The notes: generated by a model from the letters alone, not told the origin. A DNA stretch of 64,000 nt from Chitinophaga varians (GCF_014529945.1 NZ_JACVFB010000010.1:182937-246936), one strand, 5' to 3'; counted from the first letter of the stretch, positions 19,450 through 29,935 are shown. Program-made: numbers and translations.

Positions 19450-22400
19450 ATGAGACCCTTGTTGCCATTATTGTCCGGACAAAGTGCTTCTTCACCAATT
19501 CACAATAAGGAAATGAAAGAACTATTATTAGAGCCGACAGAGGGTTATCTAAGATCCCTGATATCCAAGGTTGCTCAGATATCTATCGGAGACAGTGATA
19601 CATCCCTTCCGTTCCAGGAATTAGGGATTGATTCCTTTCGTGTCTTACAGATTATCAAAAAGCTGGAGGAAGAGTTTGGCACCTTACCTAAAACACTGCT
19701 TTTTGAAAATTTCAACATCGGTGACCTGAGCCATTATTTTGTTAAGCACCATGAACAAACGATCTCCGCGAAGTTTGCGCTGGAGAAACATACATCCCAA
19801 CATGTAAAAGCGTCGCCACAACCGGAAAGCATCGCTGTTACTCCCATACCGGCACAGAAAGCGCCTTCGGCTGCTCCCATACTGATTTCTGAGCAGGAAG
19901 CGCTCGCTCATCCCGAATGGAGCACATTGGTGGCGGATCTCTTTACCCGTTACAAAAATGAAGGTTCCGCATCCAGAGGCACCCGGAATATAGCGCCCCA
20001 TCTCTTTATCGGCAGTGAAAAGAAAGGATATTTCAACTATAGCCGGTATAAACAGATTGTGCTGGTCTACGCCTACACCGGGCCGATGGACTACTACGAA
20101 ACCTTGTCAGCAGAAATCTATCAGCATTGTACCCGCCATCAGCTTGAACTCAATCTCTTTTCGGCGGAACAGATAAAAGCTATCGGAAATACCCCCTTTA
20201 CAGCAACACCTTTCGGCGTATTGTCCCGGATATCCAATATCAGGGAGTTTTCGCTGGAAGGAGGCAGTATGCGCCGCTTACGCTACCAGGTCACCAAATT
20301 TGCCAAAGAAGGCCAATGCAGGACAGTAGAATACAGGAACGGCTCCGATAATGCCACCGATGCCGGCATCGCCGCCATCATCGATAAATGGTGCGCCCCC
20401 AGGACCATGGTGAACCCGCTGATTTTTGCGGTGAAGGAAGAAATCCTGGCAGGACGCCTGAGCCCCGAACACCGGCTCTTCCTTACCTATCTCGATGATG
20501 TGCTGTTAAACGTGATCCTGATCTCAAAACTCTCCGGAGAGCAGAACGGCTATCTGATGGACCTGGAATTCTATCCGCAGGAAATGCCGCTCGGGGGACT
20601 GGAATATGCTATCGTGCATATGATGGGGATACTGGCGGCAGAAGGGTGTGACGTGTTGAGTCTGGGCGGCACCTATGGCTGCAAGCTGGAAGCCTCTCCC
20701 GATGCTGACCCCGCATTGGATAAAATGCTGGACTTCCTGCGGGAGAATAAAATATTTAATGATGAAGGTAACCTGCAATTCAAAAATAAATTCAGGCCGG
20801 ATCATACGCCTGTCTTCCTTTGCCGCGCGGTAGGCAGCAATCCGGATAATGTAACCGACATCATCATGATGATCGCTGACCCTGATAAAATGCAGACGAC
20901 CGGCGCGCCAACAGATAGTATAGCCGTTACCGTTACATCGCCTGAAAGTACGCGGGAGCCGCAGGACCCCCCGGTACTGACATTAGCAGGGGTGGAGCGG
21001 GCAGATATATTGGCCGCACACGGTTATAACCCGTTTAATATACCCGACGAACATATCGATACAGACCTGAAAACCGATTCCTGGGCACAGCTGGACACAC
21101 CTGCCATCCGCAACCAGGTGAGGTTCCTGCATTCGCAGCTGCAACAACCGGCCAACCTGGAAGAATGCCTGAGAAGTATCTTCCCGTTTTCCTGTTTTGC
21201 GTTCACCACTTCAGGACGTACAGCGGAACATACCTTTTTTAAATCATGGAAAGAGAAAGGTGTCGTTATCCAAAACCTGCTTTTCCCGACTACTATCTTT
21301 AATCAGATTGACAACGGTTTCACGCCGGAAGAGTGGCCGCATCCGGAAGTATTCCAGCTGCACTCCCGGGAATTATACAGAGGGAACCTTAACTACGACG
21401 CGCTGCAGCAGCGCATCGTGAAAGACGCCGGTTCCATCGCCATGGTACTGATAGAAATAGGAGATAATGCAGCCGGTGGCGCGCCTGTTTCCATGCAACA
21501 TCTTCGGGAGGTAAAAGCATTGCTCTCTGCACATCATATCCCGCTGGTATTCGATGGTACCAGGATGCTGGAGAATGCCCGCTTTATTATCGCCAACGAA
21601 AAAGAATTTGCCGGCAGCCATACCTGGGACGTTGTCCGAGAGATGCTTTCTTATGCCGATGCTGTGATAGCCGGCTTAACAAAGGATTTCTGCGTAAGTC
21701 ACGGCGGCATGATTGCCACCAACGATACCGCGCTGCTGGATAGGGTGCAGGACCTCATCCGGGAGGAAGGAACGGGCCTGGACGTGGTAGATAAAAAAAT
21801 ACTGGCGCTATCGCTACAGCACCGTGATAAAATAGAGGCGCAGATCATACAACGGATGGAGTCCGTACAGCTGATAGGCAAAGCCTTGCAACAAGCGGGA
21901 GTGCCGGTACTGCAAATGCCCGGCGGACATTGCATCCTGATCGATGTAAAACAAATCCCGGCTTTCAGTACGTTTAAATATCCGGTGGCATCGTTTATTG
22001 CCTGGATGTTCCTGAACACCGGCATCCGTGCCGGCGCACATAGCGCGGGCATGCGTAAAGAGACACCCTTCAGCCACGTGGTACGGCTGGCCATACCCGT
22101 GGGCACCAACAGAAAGGATGCCGCCGCTATCGCAGAGAAATTAATCCACCAGTTTGAAAGCAGGCATAATATTCCCGAACTGCTGCCGGAAGGAGAACTG
22201 ACGGCATCTTTCGGCGATATACACAGCGCCTTTAAATTACTGACTTATCATAACGTTACCGGCAATACGGTCCGGGAGAAAGTGACTGCGCCTGTTATGC
22301 CGGCAGGTAAGCATGGAACGGAGAAAGATAATGTTCCGCACATCGCCACCACGCCCCGGCATGATGGCCATAACGACACCGCTGCCACAGCGGTAGCCAT

Positions 22401-25400
22401 TGTAGGCATGGCAGGCCGGTACCCGAAAGCAAAGAATGTGGGAGAGCTCTGGAAAAATCTGGTACAGGGAATGGATTGTATCGAAACCATCCCGCATGAA
22501 CGTTTCGAGCAACGCCTGCAGAATAAATTTTCGCAAAAGTACCGCGGTGGCTTCCTGGATAGCATCGACAAATTTGATTCCCTCTTTTTTAATATTTCCC
22601 CAAGGGAAGCAGAACACCTGGACCCCCAGGAGCGCTTGTTCCTGGAAGTGGCCTGGGAAACGATTGAAGATGCGGGCTATTATCCGGAAACGTTGGTACG
22701 GGAGGGCGAGTCCCGGAATATCGGCGTGTATGTGGGCGCTGTATGGACTTTATATCAGGTGCTGGGACTAGAGGAGAAGCTAAAAGGAAATAACCTGAAT
22801 CCCAGCTCTCACCTGTGGGGGATTGCCAACCGGGTATCGTATGCATTTAATTTGTCCGGACCGAGCATGTCTGTTGACACCGCCTGTTCTTCCAGTCTCA
22901 CGGCGATACACCTGGCCTGCGAGGCTATTTGTAAAGGCGAGTGTTCCGGTGCTATTGTTGGCGGTGTTAATCTCGATGTACATCAGGGTAAAATAGATAT
23001 CAACAGAAGCGGGGGCGCACTCTCCCCCGACGGCGTAGGCCGTGCTTTCGGCAAAGGGGCGAACGGCTATGTGGCCGGAGAAGGCGTAGGCGCCGTTTAC
23101 CTCAAACCACTGGCCCGCGCAGTGGCCGACGGAGATCACATCTATGGCGTTATCAGAGGGACCGCCGTAAATCATGGCGGGAAAACAAGCGGCTTCATGG
23201 TGCCCAGCCCCAATGCGCAGGCCAGGGTGGTGATGGCCGCGCTGGAGAATGCAAAAGTAGATGCCAGCCATGTTACCTACATCGAAGCACACGGCACAGG
23301 AACGGAATTGGGCGACCCCGTTGAAATCAGCGGCCTGACCACCGCGTTTCAGCAATATCAGGTAGGAAAGCAGAATTGCGCTGTCGGTACTATTAAAACG
23401 AACATCGGCCACCTGGAAGCTGCGGCGGGCATCGTCGGACTACAGAAGGTACTGCTGCAGATGAAACACTGTACACTGGTACCATCGCTGCATTCTGCTG
23501 AGTTGAATCCGTTTATCGATTTTGAGAACTCTCCTTTCTATGTAGGACAGACAGTGGAAGCGTGGACGCCCAAAGTGGTGGATGGCAGGCAGCTGCCGCT
23601 GTACGGCGGTATCAGCTCATTCGGTGCCGGCGGCTCCAATGCGCATGTTATCATTGAACAATATTGCGCTGCCACCATGCCGGAACATAATGGCGCCACA
23701 GCAACGACGGATCACATCTTCCCGCTTTCCGCGAGAAATGAAGAACAGCTGCGTGCCGCCGCTATCCGCCTGATGACGTGTATCCGGGAGGATATGGCCT
23801 GCGATACACCGTTCCTGCAGCTGCCGCTCAACGACATCGCACATACGTTGCAGACGGGAAGAAAATCTTTTGATCACCGTCTCGCCATTATTGCCGGCAC
23901 AAAAGCCGAGCTGGTGGAGAAACTGGCTGCATATATCGATGCTAAGAGTGATGACAACATTTTCATGGGTCAGGTAAAAGGCGGGGAGAGCATCACCAAA
24001 CTGTTAAGCCGGCAAGAGAAAGAGGAGTTTATTAAAATACTGGCCAGAAGCGGCGACCTGCGTAAACTGGCGCAGCTCTGGATAGAAGGCCTGCTCTCAG
24101 GGTGGCAGGGGATGGGCGTGCCGGAATCCGGCAGGAAAGTGTCTTTGCCAACATATCCCTTTGCGGATAAACGCCACTGGATATCCGGAAAACAGCACGG
24201 CGCTGCCGTGATACAATCGGGAAAGAGCGCCATACATCCGCTGATAGATTCCAATGAATCTACTTTTGGACAACAGCTCTTCAAAAAAACGTTCCACGAA
24301 GGCGATTTCTTTATTTACGATCACCTTGTTTCCGATATACCCACATTGCCCGGCGTCGCCTATCTCGACTTTGCACGCAAAGCCGGTGAACTTGCCGCGG
24401 GCAGGAAAGTACAGAAGATCCGGAATATTATCTGGTTAAGTCCGCTGACAGTGGTCAACTCCGTTCCCCGGGAAGTGCTGATTGAACTAAAGCCCAACGG
24501 AGAGGCGGTCAACTTTGAAGTGTTCAGTGAAGAAGCAGATGGCCGTAAACAGGTATATTCCCAGGGAAAACTGATATACGCCACCAATCAGGAGCTGTCA
24601 GCAGCGCCCGAGTATATTGATATCAATGAGATCCGCGAAAGAAGCCGGAAGGTAACGGACGGGAAAGAGGCCTATCCGTTGTTTAAATCGTTGGGTCTGG
24701 CCTTAGGCCCCAGCTTCCAGGTGTTACAGGATATCTTCCGGAATGACGATGAAATACTGGGAGCGCTCAGTATCCCGGACATCCGCCAGGGTGATTTTCA
24801 TGATTACCTGCTCCATCCCTCATTGGTGGACGGTTCCTTCCAGGCAGGTATGGCGGCCCAGCTGGGTGCCAGTACCGGTGAGATGTTTGTGCCTTACTCT
24901 ATCGGTGAGGTGGAGGTGCTGCAACCGCTGACGCAGAAGTGTTTCAGCTATGTGAGAAAAGTAAATGAACCTAACGCCAAAGTATCCAGGGTGAATGTTT
25001 TCATTGTGGATGAAAGCGGAAAGGTGCTCGTAAAGATCAGGGAGTCGGTAGGGGTACCACTGGTAAGCGTACACGAAAAACCAGACCAGGCGAAGGACGA
25101 AGAAACCTATCAACAGTTGCACTATGCGCATGAATGGCAGGAAGCGCCGTTGACAGTACAGGCTGCACCTCCTGCTGATGGCCCGCTGCTGCTGTTTGCG
25201 GCAGACGAGCAGCTGTACCGGCTGTATAAAGAACGTTTTAAGAATACCGGTGAAATAATCCTGGTATTGCCCGGAGAAGCGTATGAATCAATGGACAATG
25301 TCTACAGGATTCATCCGCAGCAACCGGAAGATTTCAGGCAGCTGTTTACCGCACTGAATAAAGCGCAGCGGAATATTGGCCGCATCTGTTTTGCATGGCC

Positions 25401-28400
25401 GGCAGCGGCTTCGCTGCAAGCGGAGCAGCCATACGACGAAACATTTTTAAGCGATTCACTGAATAACGGGGTGTATGCGTTCCTTACACTTTGTCAGTCG
25501 CTCATAGAACATAAGCTGGATAAAGTGCAGTTGCTTTATCTCTATACAGGACAAAAGGGAATAACACAACCGCATCATGAGGCTATTAACGGATTCGTAA
25601 AGACGCTGCTGCTGGAACAGCCTAAGCTGCAATGCAAGATCCTGGAGATACGGCAGTCCACAGTATCCTATGATAAAATACTGGATGCGCTCATGGCGGA
25701 GTATCATCCCGATGCGCAACAGGCGATGACCGTCAGGTATGATGATGGCAAACGTGCTGTCAGGAAAGTAAAAGCATTTGCCTTGCAGGCAGCGGCAGAA
25801 GCGCATGCCGGACAGCCCGGCCTGAAGGAGAAAGGGGTATACATCATTACCGGCGGCGTAGGGGGCCTGGGACTTATTTTCGCGCGGCGGCTCGCTGAGC
25901 AATACAAGGCCAGGCTGGTACTGACGGGTCGTTCGGCATTGTCCGATGCGCGCAAAGCGGAGCTGGAAGAGCTGAGAGCAGCTGGTGCGGAAGTTATGTA
26001 TATCGCTGCAGATGTTTCCCGGTACAGCGAGGTGGAAGCACTGCTGAAAACCACGCGGGAAGCTTTCGGTGAAATTAATGGTATTATTCACAGCGCCGGT
26101 GTTATACGGGACGCCTACATCCGGAACAAGACACGTGAAGAAATGGAGGCCGTGTTTGCGCCGAAGGTATACGGCACCAGGCATCTGGACGAAGCTACCA
26201 AAGATGATCAGCTTGACTTCTTTGTGACCTTCTCCTCGCTGGCCGCTGTGGGCGGTAATGTGGGACAGTCCGATTATGCTTTTGCCAATCACTTCATGGA
26301 CGCTTTTGCCGGCCGGCGTGAATACCTGCGGCAGCAGGGAGAACGTACGGGCGTCACCGTGAGCCTGAACTGGTCGCTGTGGGCGGAGGGCGGCATGAGG
26401 CCGGATGAACAAACAACACTCTTCTTCAAAAAGAACCTGGGTATAAAACCGCTGGACACGGAAACAGGACTACAAGCCTTTGAAAAGGGCTTACATGCCG
26501 GTAAAACGCAGTTCGTGGTAGTAGAGGGCGTACAGGAAAAAATAGAGCGAACATGGGGGATTAAAGAAAAGGAAATGCCGGCGCCGGCGCCGGTTGCCGC
26601 AACCGGGAACATTCCGGCAGACGGGCAGGCAGACACGCAGCTGTTCGGCATGGTGCAGGATGCCTTGTCAGACATCGTCATGGAACTGCTGAAACTGGAG
26701 GCAGAAGATATGTCCTTCGACAAGATCCTGCTGGACCTGGGTTTTGACTCTATTGGTTTAACTACCTATGCCAACAGGATCAACGAAAAATATCGGCTGG
26801 AAGTAACACCGGTACTGTTTTTCGAATACCCCTCCATCAGGGAGATTGCATCCTACCTGGTGAAGGAACAAAAAAATGAAATACTGGCTGTTCACCGCAC
26901 AGCCGGTGCTTCCGCCGCGGTGGTGGCACCACCGTCGACTCAGGCCGCAAAAGAGCCGCTTGCCGACAACAGCGCGTTCACCGTCAGCATCAACAAAGGC
27001 TGGGAGCCCGGTGTACAGGCCAGCGTGGCGTCAACACCCGCTGTCCGTTCACTTTCTACAGGCAGCCGCTTTATTGATCAGCCGATCGCGATTGTAGGTA
27101 TGAGCGGCGTTATGCCGGGATCAAAAGATCTGGAAGAATTCTGGCACCACCTGGAGCAGGAGAAAAACCTGATCACCGTTATTCCACCTGATCGCTGGCG
27201 CTGGGAAGACTACGACGGAGATCCCTTTAAGGAAAAGAATAAGACTAACTCCAAATGGGGCGGTTTTATGGGTGACGTGGATAAATTCGATCCCCTGTTT
27301 TTCGGTATCTCTCCGAGAGAAGCTGAGATGATGGACCCGCAGCAAAGGATCTTCCTGGAAACAGTCTGGAAAACCATCGAAGATGCGGGACATAAAGTGT
27401 CCGATCTCTCCGGAACCAAAACAGGGCTGTTTGTGGGCGTAGCCACCAGAGACTATGCAGATATACTCGCAGATAAAAAGATTCCCCTGGATGGCTATTC
27501 CGCCTCCGGTAACTCACATTCTGTGCTGGTCAACCGGGTATCTTTCCTGCTCAACCTGCGCGGTCCAAGTGCCCCGCTGGACACTGCCTGTTCCAGCTCG
27601 CTGATTGCTATTCACCGCGCCATAGAATCTATTCATACCGGCAGCAGCGATATGGCGATCGTAGGAGGCGTGCAGCTCATGCTCACACCGGCAGCTTACA
27701 TTTCCTTCGGGATGGCCGGTATGCTGAGCGGCGACGGCAAATGCAAAACATTCGATAAGAGCGCTAACGGATACGTTAGAGGGGAAGGCTCAGGCGCGAT
27801 CCTCCTGAAGCCGCTCGACAAGGCCATCGCTGATAAAAACCATATCTATGCGGTGATCAGGGCCACCACCGAGAACCATGGCGGCCGCGTAACCATGCTG
27901 ACCGCCCCTAACCCTGTCGCACAAACGGACCTGCTGGTGGAAGCCTATGAGAAAGCGCAGATCGATCCGGCTACCGTGGGATATATCGAATGCCACGGCA
28001 CGGGTACCAGTCTGGGTGACCCGATTGAAGTCCAGGCGTTGAATAAAACATTCTCCGAACTATATAAAAAGCACCATAAAGTGGCGGCCGCCACGCCGCA
28101 TTGCGGGCTGTCGTCCGTGAAAACCAACATCGGTCACCTGGAAACCGCCGCCGGTATTGCCGGGGTGCTTAAGGTACTGCTGTCCCTGAAGTATAAAAAA
28201 ATCCCGGCGACGTTGCACTTCCATGAACTGAACCCTTACATCAACCTCAAGGGAAGTCCGCTGTACATCGTGGATAAAACAACGGCATGGCAGGCCGTAA
28301 AAGATCAGCAGGGAAACCCTCTCCCCAGAAGGGCCGGCGTTAGCTCCTTCGGCTTTGGCGGCGCTAATGCGCACGTTATCCTGGAAGAATACATACCGAA

Positions 28401-29925
28401 AGAACGCGCTGCTGTATCCTCGTCAGCTCCGCATATCATCGTGCTGTCTGCCAAAAATGAAGAAAGGCTCAACGCTTATGCGCAACTGTTATACGATCAT
28501 GTTGGAAAACAGGAGGAAGATATGACCGACCTGGCTTTCACGCTGCAAATGGGCCGCGATGAAATGACCTTCCGCCTGGCACTGCTGGCCGGTTCCGGAG
28601 AAGAGCTGCAGGAGAAACTGGCCCGTTATCTCTCCGGTGAAAAACAGTCAAAAGACATCTTCTCCGGAAAAGTGACGCAGGAAAGCAAAACCACCTTCCT
28701 GAATAAAGCAGGGAATGCGGCGTCACCGGAGGCACTTGCCGCCACGTGGCTGGCGGATGGAAATTACACCGGCCTCGCCGAAGCGTGGGTTAGCGGTATC
28801 AGCATCGGTTGGGAGGAACTGTATCGGAATGCGGATCCCAGACGTATCAGTTTGCCGACCTATCCCTTTGCACGGGAACGTTACTGGTTCAGCGAAGAAG
28901 GGGTAGAGAAAACCGGTGCTGCCGGAGAATTTGAGAAGCTGCATCCGCTGTTGCATGTTAACGCTTCAGTCATCGGGCAGCAGTCTTACCATTCTGTCTT
29001 TACCGGTAAGGAGTGTTTCATCGCGGACCATCAGATAGCCGCGCAGCCTGTGTTGCCACTGACTGCCTACCTGGAAATGGTATGTGCGGCGGTAGAAAAT
29101 GCACTGCCGGATTACAACGGGACCACCATCCTGGAAATGCGGAATACCACGTGGAGAGAACCCCTGGTGGTGGCAGACAGCCAGCCACTCAGCATAGCGC
29201 TCCTGGAAGCAGATCAGGGCGAAATAGACTTTGAAATATATGGCCCGGCAGGTGGAGAAGATATCATGTATTGCTCCGGCCGCGTATGGCCCTATGGTCA
29301 TCCCGCTTCGGCAAAACTGGATATCGCGCAGTTGAAAATGCATTTTGAAGAAACACCGCAGGGCCCTGAAAGTCTCTACCAGTGCCTGGACCAGATGGGT
29401 ATGGCCTACGGTCCTTCCCTCAGAAGTATACAAGCCGTTTACCGCGGAGATGAACAGCTGCTGGTGCGGTTAAGGTTACCACCATCACAGGATGATAACC
29501 ATGACGCCTATACGCTTCATCCGGCAATGATGGAAGGCGCCATGCAGGCCGTAGTCGGTCTCCTGACAGCCATGCAGCCGCTGGCCGGGCCACCGCTGCA
29601 GCCGTTCGAAGTAGCATCACTGAAGCGCTTCGCCCGCTGCGACGCGGAAATGTATGCCTGGGTGAGATATGCCCGTGGCAGCAAACCCGGTGACAGCACC
29701 ATCAGGGTGGACATAGACCTGACGGACATCACAGGTAAAGTAGGTGTGAAAATAAAAGGACTGGCATTTGACAATAGCCTGCATCGCCAGACGGATATGA
29801 CCACAGACAAGGATTTTGAGATGTTGCTGAATGTTGTACAGGAACATGATACCAACGGAACACCATACGCCAAAGCGGATAATGCGGAGGCTAGTTTCGA
29901 CAAATTACTTCAGGACCTATACTAA
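19450..29925 (+). CDS. trans-AT PKS: ACP-(MprF-like)-(tryptophanase-like SH)-KS-DH-KR-ACP-KS-DH*
   Basis: A 3491-residue PKS with no AT domain. The order is ACP (Ser62); MprF/DUF2156-like acyltransferase-fold domain (142-462, ending FKNKFRP); PLP-dependent beta-eliminating lyase-like domain (520-911; Asp702 and Lys745 as cofactor residues, AGGAPVS motif); KS (982-1407, Cys1146, HGTGT, NIGH); DH (from 1597, His1625, Asp1794); KR (from 2130, GGVGGLG, Tyr2276; Asp after the AGV motif suggests B-type); ACP (Ser2434); KS (2546-2980, Cys2714, HGTGT, NIGH); DH-like (from 3164, His3194 but Glu3362 in place of Asp). The chain enters on the N-terminal ACP, so a KS must be supplied by another protein, and the last KS-DH has no ACP of its own. 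An in-frame ATG at 19513 lies just before the first ACP and may be the true start. The aminotransferase gene begins 10 bp downstream. Confidence 0.96.
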   Translation: MRPLLPLLSGQSASSPIHNKEMKELLLEPTEGYLRSLISKVAQISIGDSDTSLPFQELGIDSFRVLQIIKKLEEEFGTLPKTLLFENFNIGDLSHYFVKHHEQTISAKFALEKHTSQHVKASPQPESIAVTPIPAQKAPSAAPILISEQEALAHPEWSTLVADLFTRYKNEGSASRGTRNIAPHLFIGSEKKGYFNYSRYKQIVLVYAYTGPMDYYETLSAEIYQHCTRHQLELNLFSAEQIKAIGNTPFTATPFGVLSRISNIREFSLEGGSMRRLRYQVTKFAKEGQCRTVEYRNGSDNATDAGIAAIIDKWCAPRTMVNPLIFAVKEEILAGRLSPEHRLFLTYLDDVLLNVILISKLSGEQNGYLMDLEFYPQEMPLGGLEYAIVHMMGILAAEGCDVLSLGGTYGCKLEASPDADPALDKMLDFLRENKIFNDEGNLQFKNKFRPDHTPVFLCRAVGSNPDNVTDIIMMIADPDKMQTTGAPTDSIAVTVTSPESTREPQDPPVLTLAGVERADILAAHGYNPFNIPDEHIDTDLKTDSWAQLDTPAIRNQVRFLHSQLQQPANLEECLRSIFPFSCFAFTTSGRTAEHTFFKSWKEKGVVIQNLLFPTTIFNQIDNGFTPEEWPHPEVFQLHSRELYRGNLNYDALQQRIVKDAGSIAMVLIEIGDNAAGGAPVSMQHLREVKALLSAHHIPLVFDGTRMLENARFIIANEKEFAGSHTWDVVREMLSYADAVIAGLTKDFCVSHGGMIATNDTALLDRVQDLIREEGTGLDVVDKKILALSLQHRDKIEAQIIQRMESVQLIGKALQQAGVPVLQMPGGHCILIDVKQIPAFSTFKYPVASFIAWMFLNTGIRAGAHSAGMRKETPFSHVVRLAIPVGTNRKDAAAIAEKLIHQFESRHNIPELLPEGELTASFGDIHSAFKLLTYHNVTGNTVREKVTAPVMPAGKHGTEKDNVPHIATTPRHDGHNDTAATAVAIVGMAGRYPKAKNVGELWKNLVQGMDCIETIPHERFEQRLQNKFSQKYRGGFLDSIDKFDSLFFNISPREAEHLDPQERLFLEVAWETIEDAGYYPETLVREGESRNIGVYVGAVWTLYQVLGLEEKLKGNNLNPSSHLWGIANRVSYAFNLSGPSMSVDTACSSSLTAIHLACEAICKGECSGAIVGGVNLDVHQGKIDINRSGGALSPDGVGRAFGKGANGYVAGEGVGAVYLKPLARAVADGDHIYGVIRGTAVNHGGKTSGFMVPSPNAQARVVMAALENAKVDASHVTYIEAHGTGTELGDPVEISGLTTAFQQYQVGKQNCAVGTIKTNIGHLEAAAGIVGLQKVLLQMKHCTLVPSLHSAELNPFIDFENSPFYVGQTVEAWTPKVVDGRQLPLYGGISSFGAGGSNAHVIIEQYCAATMPEHNGATATTDHIFPLSARNEEQLRAAAIRLMTCIREDMACDTPFLQLPLNDIAHTLQTGRKSFDHRLAIIAGTKAELVEKLAAYIDAKSDDNIFMGQVKGGESITKLLSRQEKEEFIKILARSGDLRKLAQLWIEGLLSGWQGMGVPESGRKVSLPTYPFADKRHWISGKQHGAAVIQSGKSAIHPLIDSNESTFGQQLFKKTFHEGDFFIYDHLVSDIPTLPGVAYLDFARKAGELAAGRKVQKIRNIIWLSPLTVVNSVPREVLIELKPNGEAVNFEVFSEEADGRKQVYSQGKLIYATNQELSAAPEYIDINEIRERSRKVTDGKEAYPLFKSLGLALGPSFQVLQDIFRNDDEILGALSIPDIRQGDFHDYLLHPSLVDGSFQAGMAAQLGASTGEMFVPYSIGEVEVLQPLTQKCFSYVRKVNEPNAKVSRVNVFIVDESGKVLVKIRESVGVPLVSVHEKPDQAKDEETYQQLHYAHEWQEAPLTVQAAPPADGPLLLFAADEQLYRLYKERFKNTGEIILVLPGEAYESMDNVYRIHPQQPEDFRQLFTALNKAQRNIGRICFAWPAAASLQAEQPYDETFLSDSLNNGVYAFLTLCQSLIEHKLDKVQLLYLYTGQKGITQPHHEAINGFVKTLLLEQPKLQCKILEIRQSTVSYDKILDALMAEYHPDAQQAMTVRYDDGKRAVRKVKAFALQAAAEAHAGQPGLKEKGVYIITGGVGGLGLIFARRLAEQYKARLVLTGRSALSDARKAELEELRAAGAEVMYIAADVSRYSEVEALLKTTREAFGEINGIIHSAGVIRDAYIRNKTREEMEAVFAPKVYGTRHLDEATKDDQLDFFVTFSSLAAVGGNVGQSDYAFANHFMDAFAGRREYLRQQGERTGVTVSLNWSLWAEGGMRPDEQTTLFFKKNLGIKPLDTETGLQAFEKGLHAGKTQFVVVEGVQEKIERTWGIKEKEMPAPAPVAATGNIPADGQADTQLFGMVQDALSDIVMELLKLEAEDMSFDKILLDLGFDSIGLTTYANRINEKYRLEVTPVLFFEYPSIREIASYLVKEQKNEILAVHRTAGASAAVVAPPSTQAAKEPLADNSAFTVSINKGWEPGVQASVASTPAVRSLSTGSRFIDQPIAIVGMSGVMPGSKDLEEFWHHLEQEKNLITVIPPDRWRWEDYDGDPFKEKNKTNSKWGGFMGDVDKFDPLFFGISPREAEMMDPQQRIFLETVWKTIEDAGHKVSDLSGTKTGLFVGVATRDYADILADKKIPLDGYSASGNSHSVLVNRVSFLLNLRGPSAPLDTACSSSLIAIHRAIESIHTGSSDMAIVGGVQLMLTPAAYISFGMAGMLSGDGKCKTFDKSANGYVRGEGSGAILLKPLDKAIADKNHIYAVIRATTENHGGRVTMLTAPNPVAQTDLLVEAYEKAQIDPATVGYIECHGTGTSLGDPIEVQALNKTFSELYKKHHKVAAATPHCGLSSVKTNIGHLETAAGIAGVLKVLLSLKYKKIPATLHFHELNPYINLKGSPLYIVDKTTAWQAVKDQQGNPLPRRAGVSSFGFGGANAHVILEEYIPKERAAVSSSAPHIIVLSAKNEERLNAYAQLLYDHVGKQEEDMTDLAFTLQMGRDEMTFRLALLAGSGEELQEKLARYLSGEKQSKDIFSGKVTQESKTTFLNKAGNAASPEALAATWLADGNYTGLAEAWVSGISIGWEELYRNADPRRISLPTYPFARERYWFSEEGVEKTGAAGEFEKLHPLLHVNASVIGQQSYHSVFTGKECFIADHQIAAQPVLPLTAYLEMVCAAVENALPDYNGTTILEMRNTTWREPLVVADSQPLSIALLEADQGEIDFEIYGPAGGEDIMYCSGRVWPYGHPASAKLDIAQLKMHFEETPQGPESLYQCLDQMGMAYGPSLRSIQAVYRGDEQLLVRLRLPPSQDDNHDAYTLHPAMMEGAMQAVVGLLTAMQPLAGPPLQPFEVASLKRFARCDAEMYAWVRYARGSKPGDSTIRVDIDLTDITGKVGVKIKGLAFDNSLHRQTDMTTDKDFEMLLNVVQEHDTNGTPYAKADNAEASFDKLLQDLY
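19873..20850 (+). other. Domain: MprF/DUF2156-like GNAT-fold transferase within the PKS
   Basis: Residues about 142-462 of the 19450 PKS. The C-terminal half reads like the catalytic domain of phosphatidylglycerol lysyltransferases: a Gly/Leu-rich helix lead-in (GGLEYAIVHMM), LSLGG at the position of NLGMAP, then LQFKNKFRPDHTPVFL where MprF has LRSYKEKFNP and a Pro-Arg-Tyr close. MprF and FemX relatives transfer aminoacyl groups from aminoacyl-tRNA. The domain sits between an ACP and a PLP lyase. The family likeness is seen; the activity is unknown. Confidence 0.7.
21004..22180 (+). other. Domain: tryptophanase/tyrosine phenol-lyase-like PLP domain (SH-like cysteine lyase candidate)
   Basis: Residues about 520-911 of the 19450 PKS. 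Hallmarks of the aromatic amino acid beta-eliminating lyase family are present: TTSGRTAEH (compare THQGRGAE), YRGNLNYDAL (compare FKGN), AGGAPVSMQHL (compare AGGQPVSMANL), DGTRMLENARFI (Asp702) and LTKDFCVSHGG with Schiff-base Lys745. At about 390 residues it is shorter than free tryptophanase. In leinamycin-type PKSs an embedded PLP 'SH' domain cleaves a C-S bond of a cysteine adduct to leave a thiol on the chain, and the same chemistry is the leading hypothesis here. Confidence 0.8.
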
Positions 29926-29935
29926 AATTAATACC

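Noticed and set aside
25456..26412. Minus-strand open frame of 318 codons opposite the KR of the 19450 PKS
   Set aside because: The plus strand encodes a complete KR here; the antisense translation is low-complexity-like and lacks recognisable motifs.
29831..29935. Upstream in-frame ATG for the aminotransferase
   Set aside because: It lies inside the end of the preceding PKS in another frame; the ATG at 29936 directly after that stop fits better.
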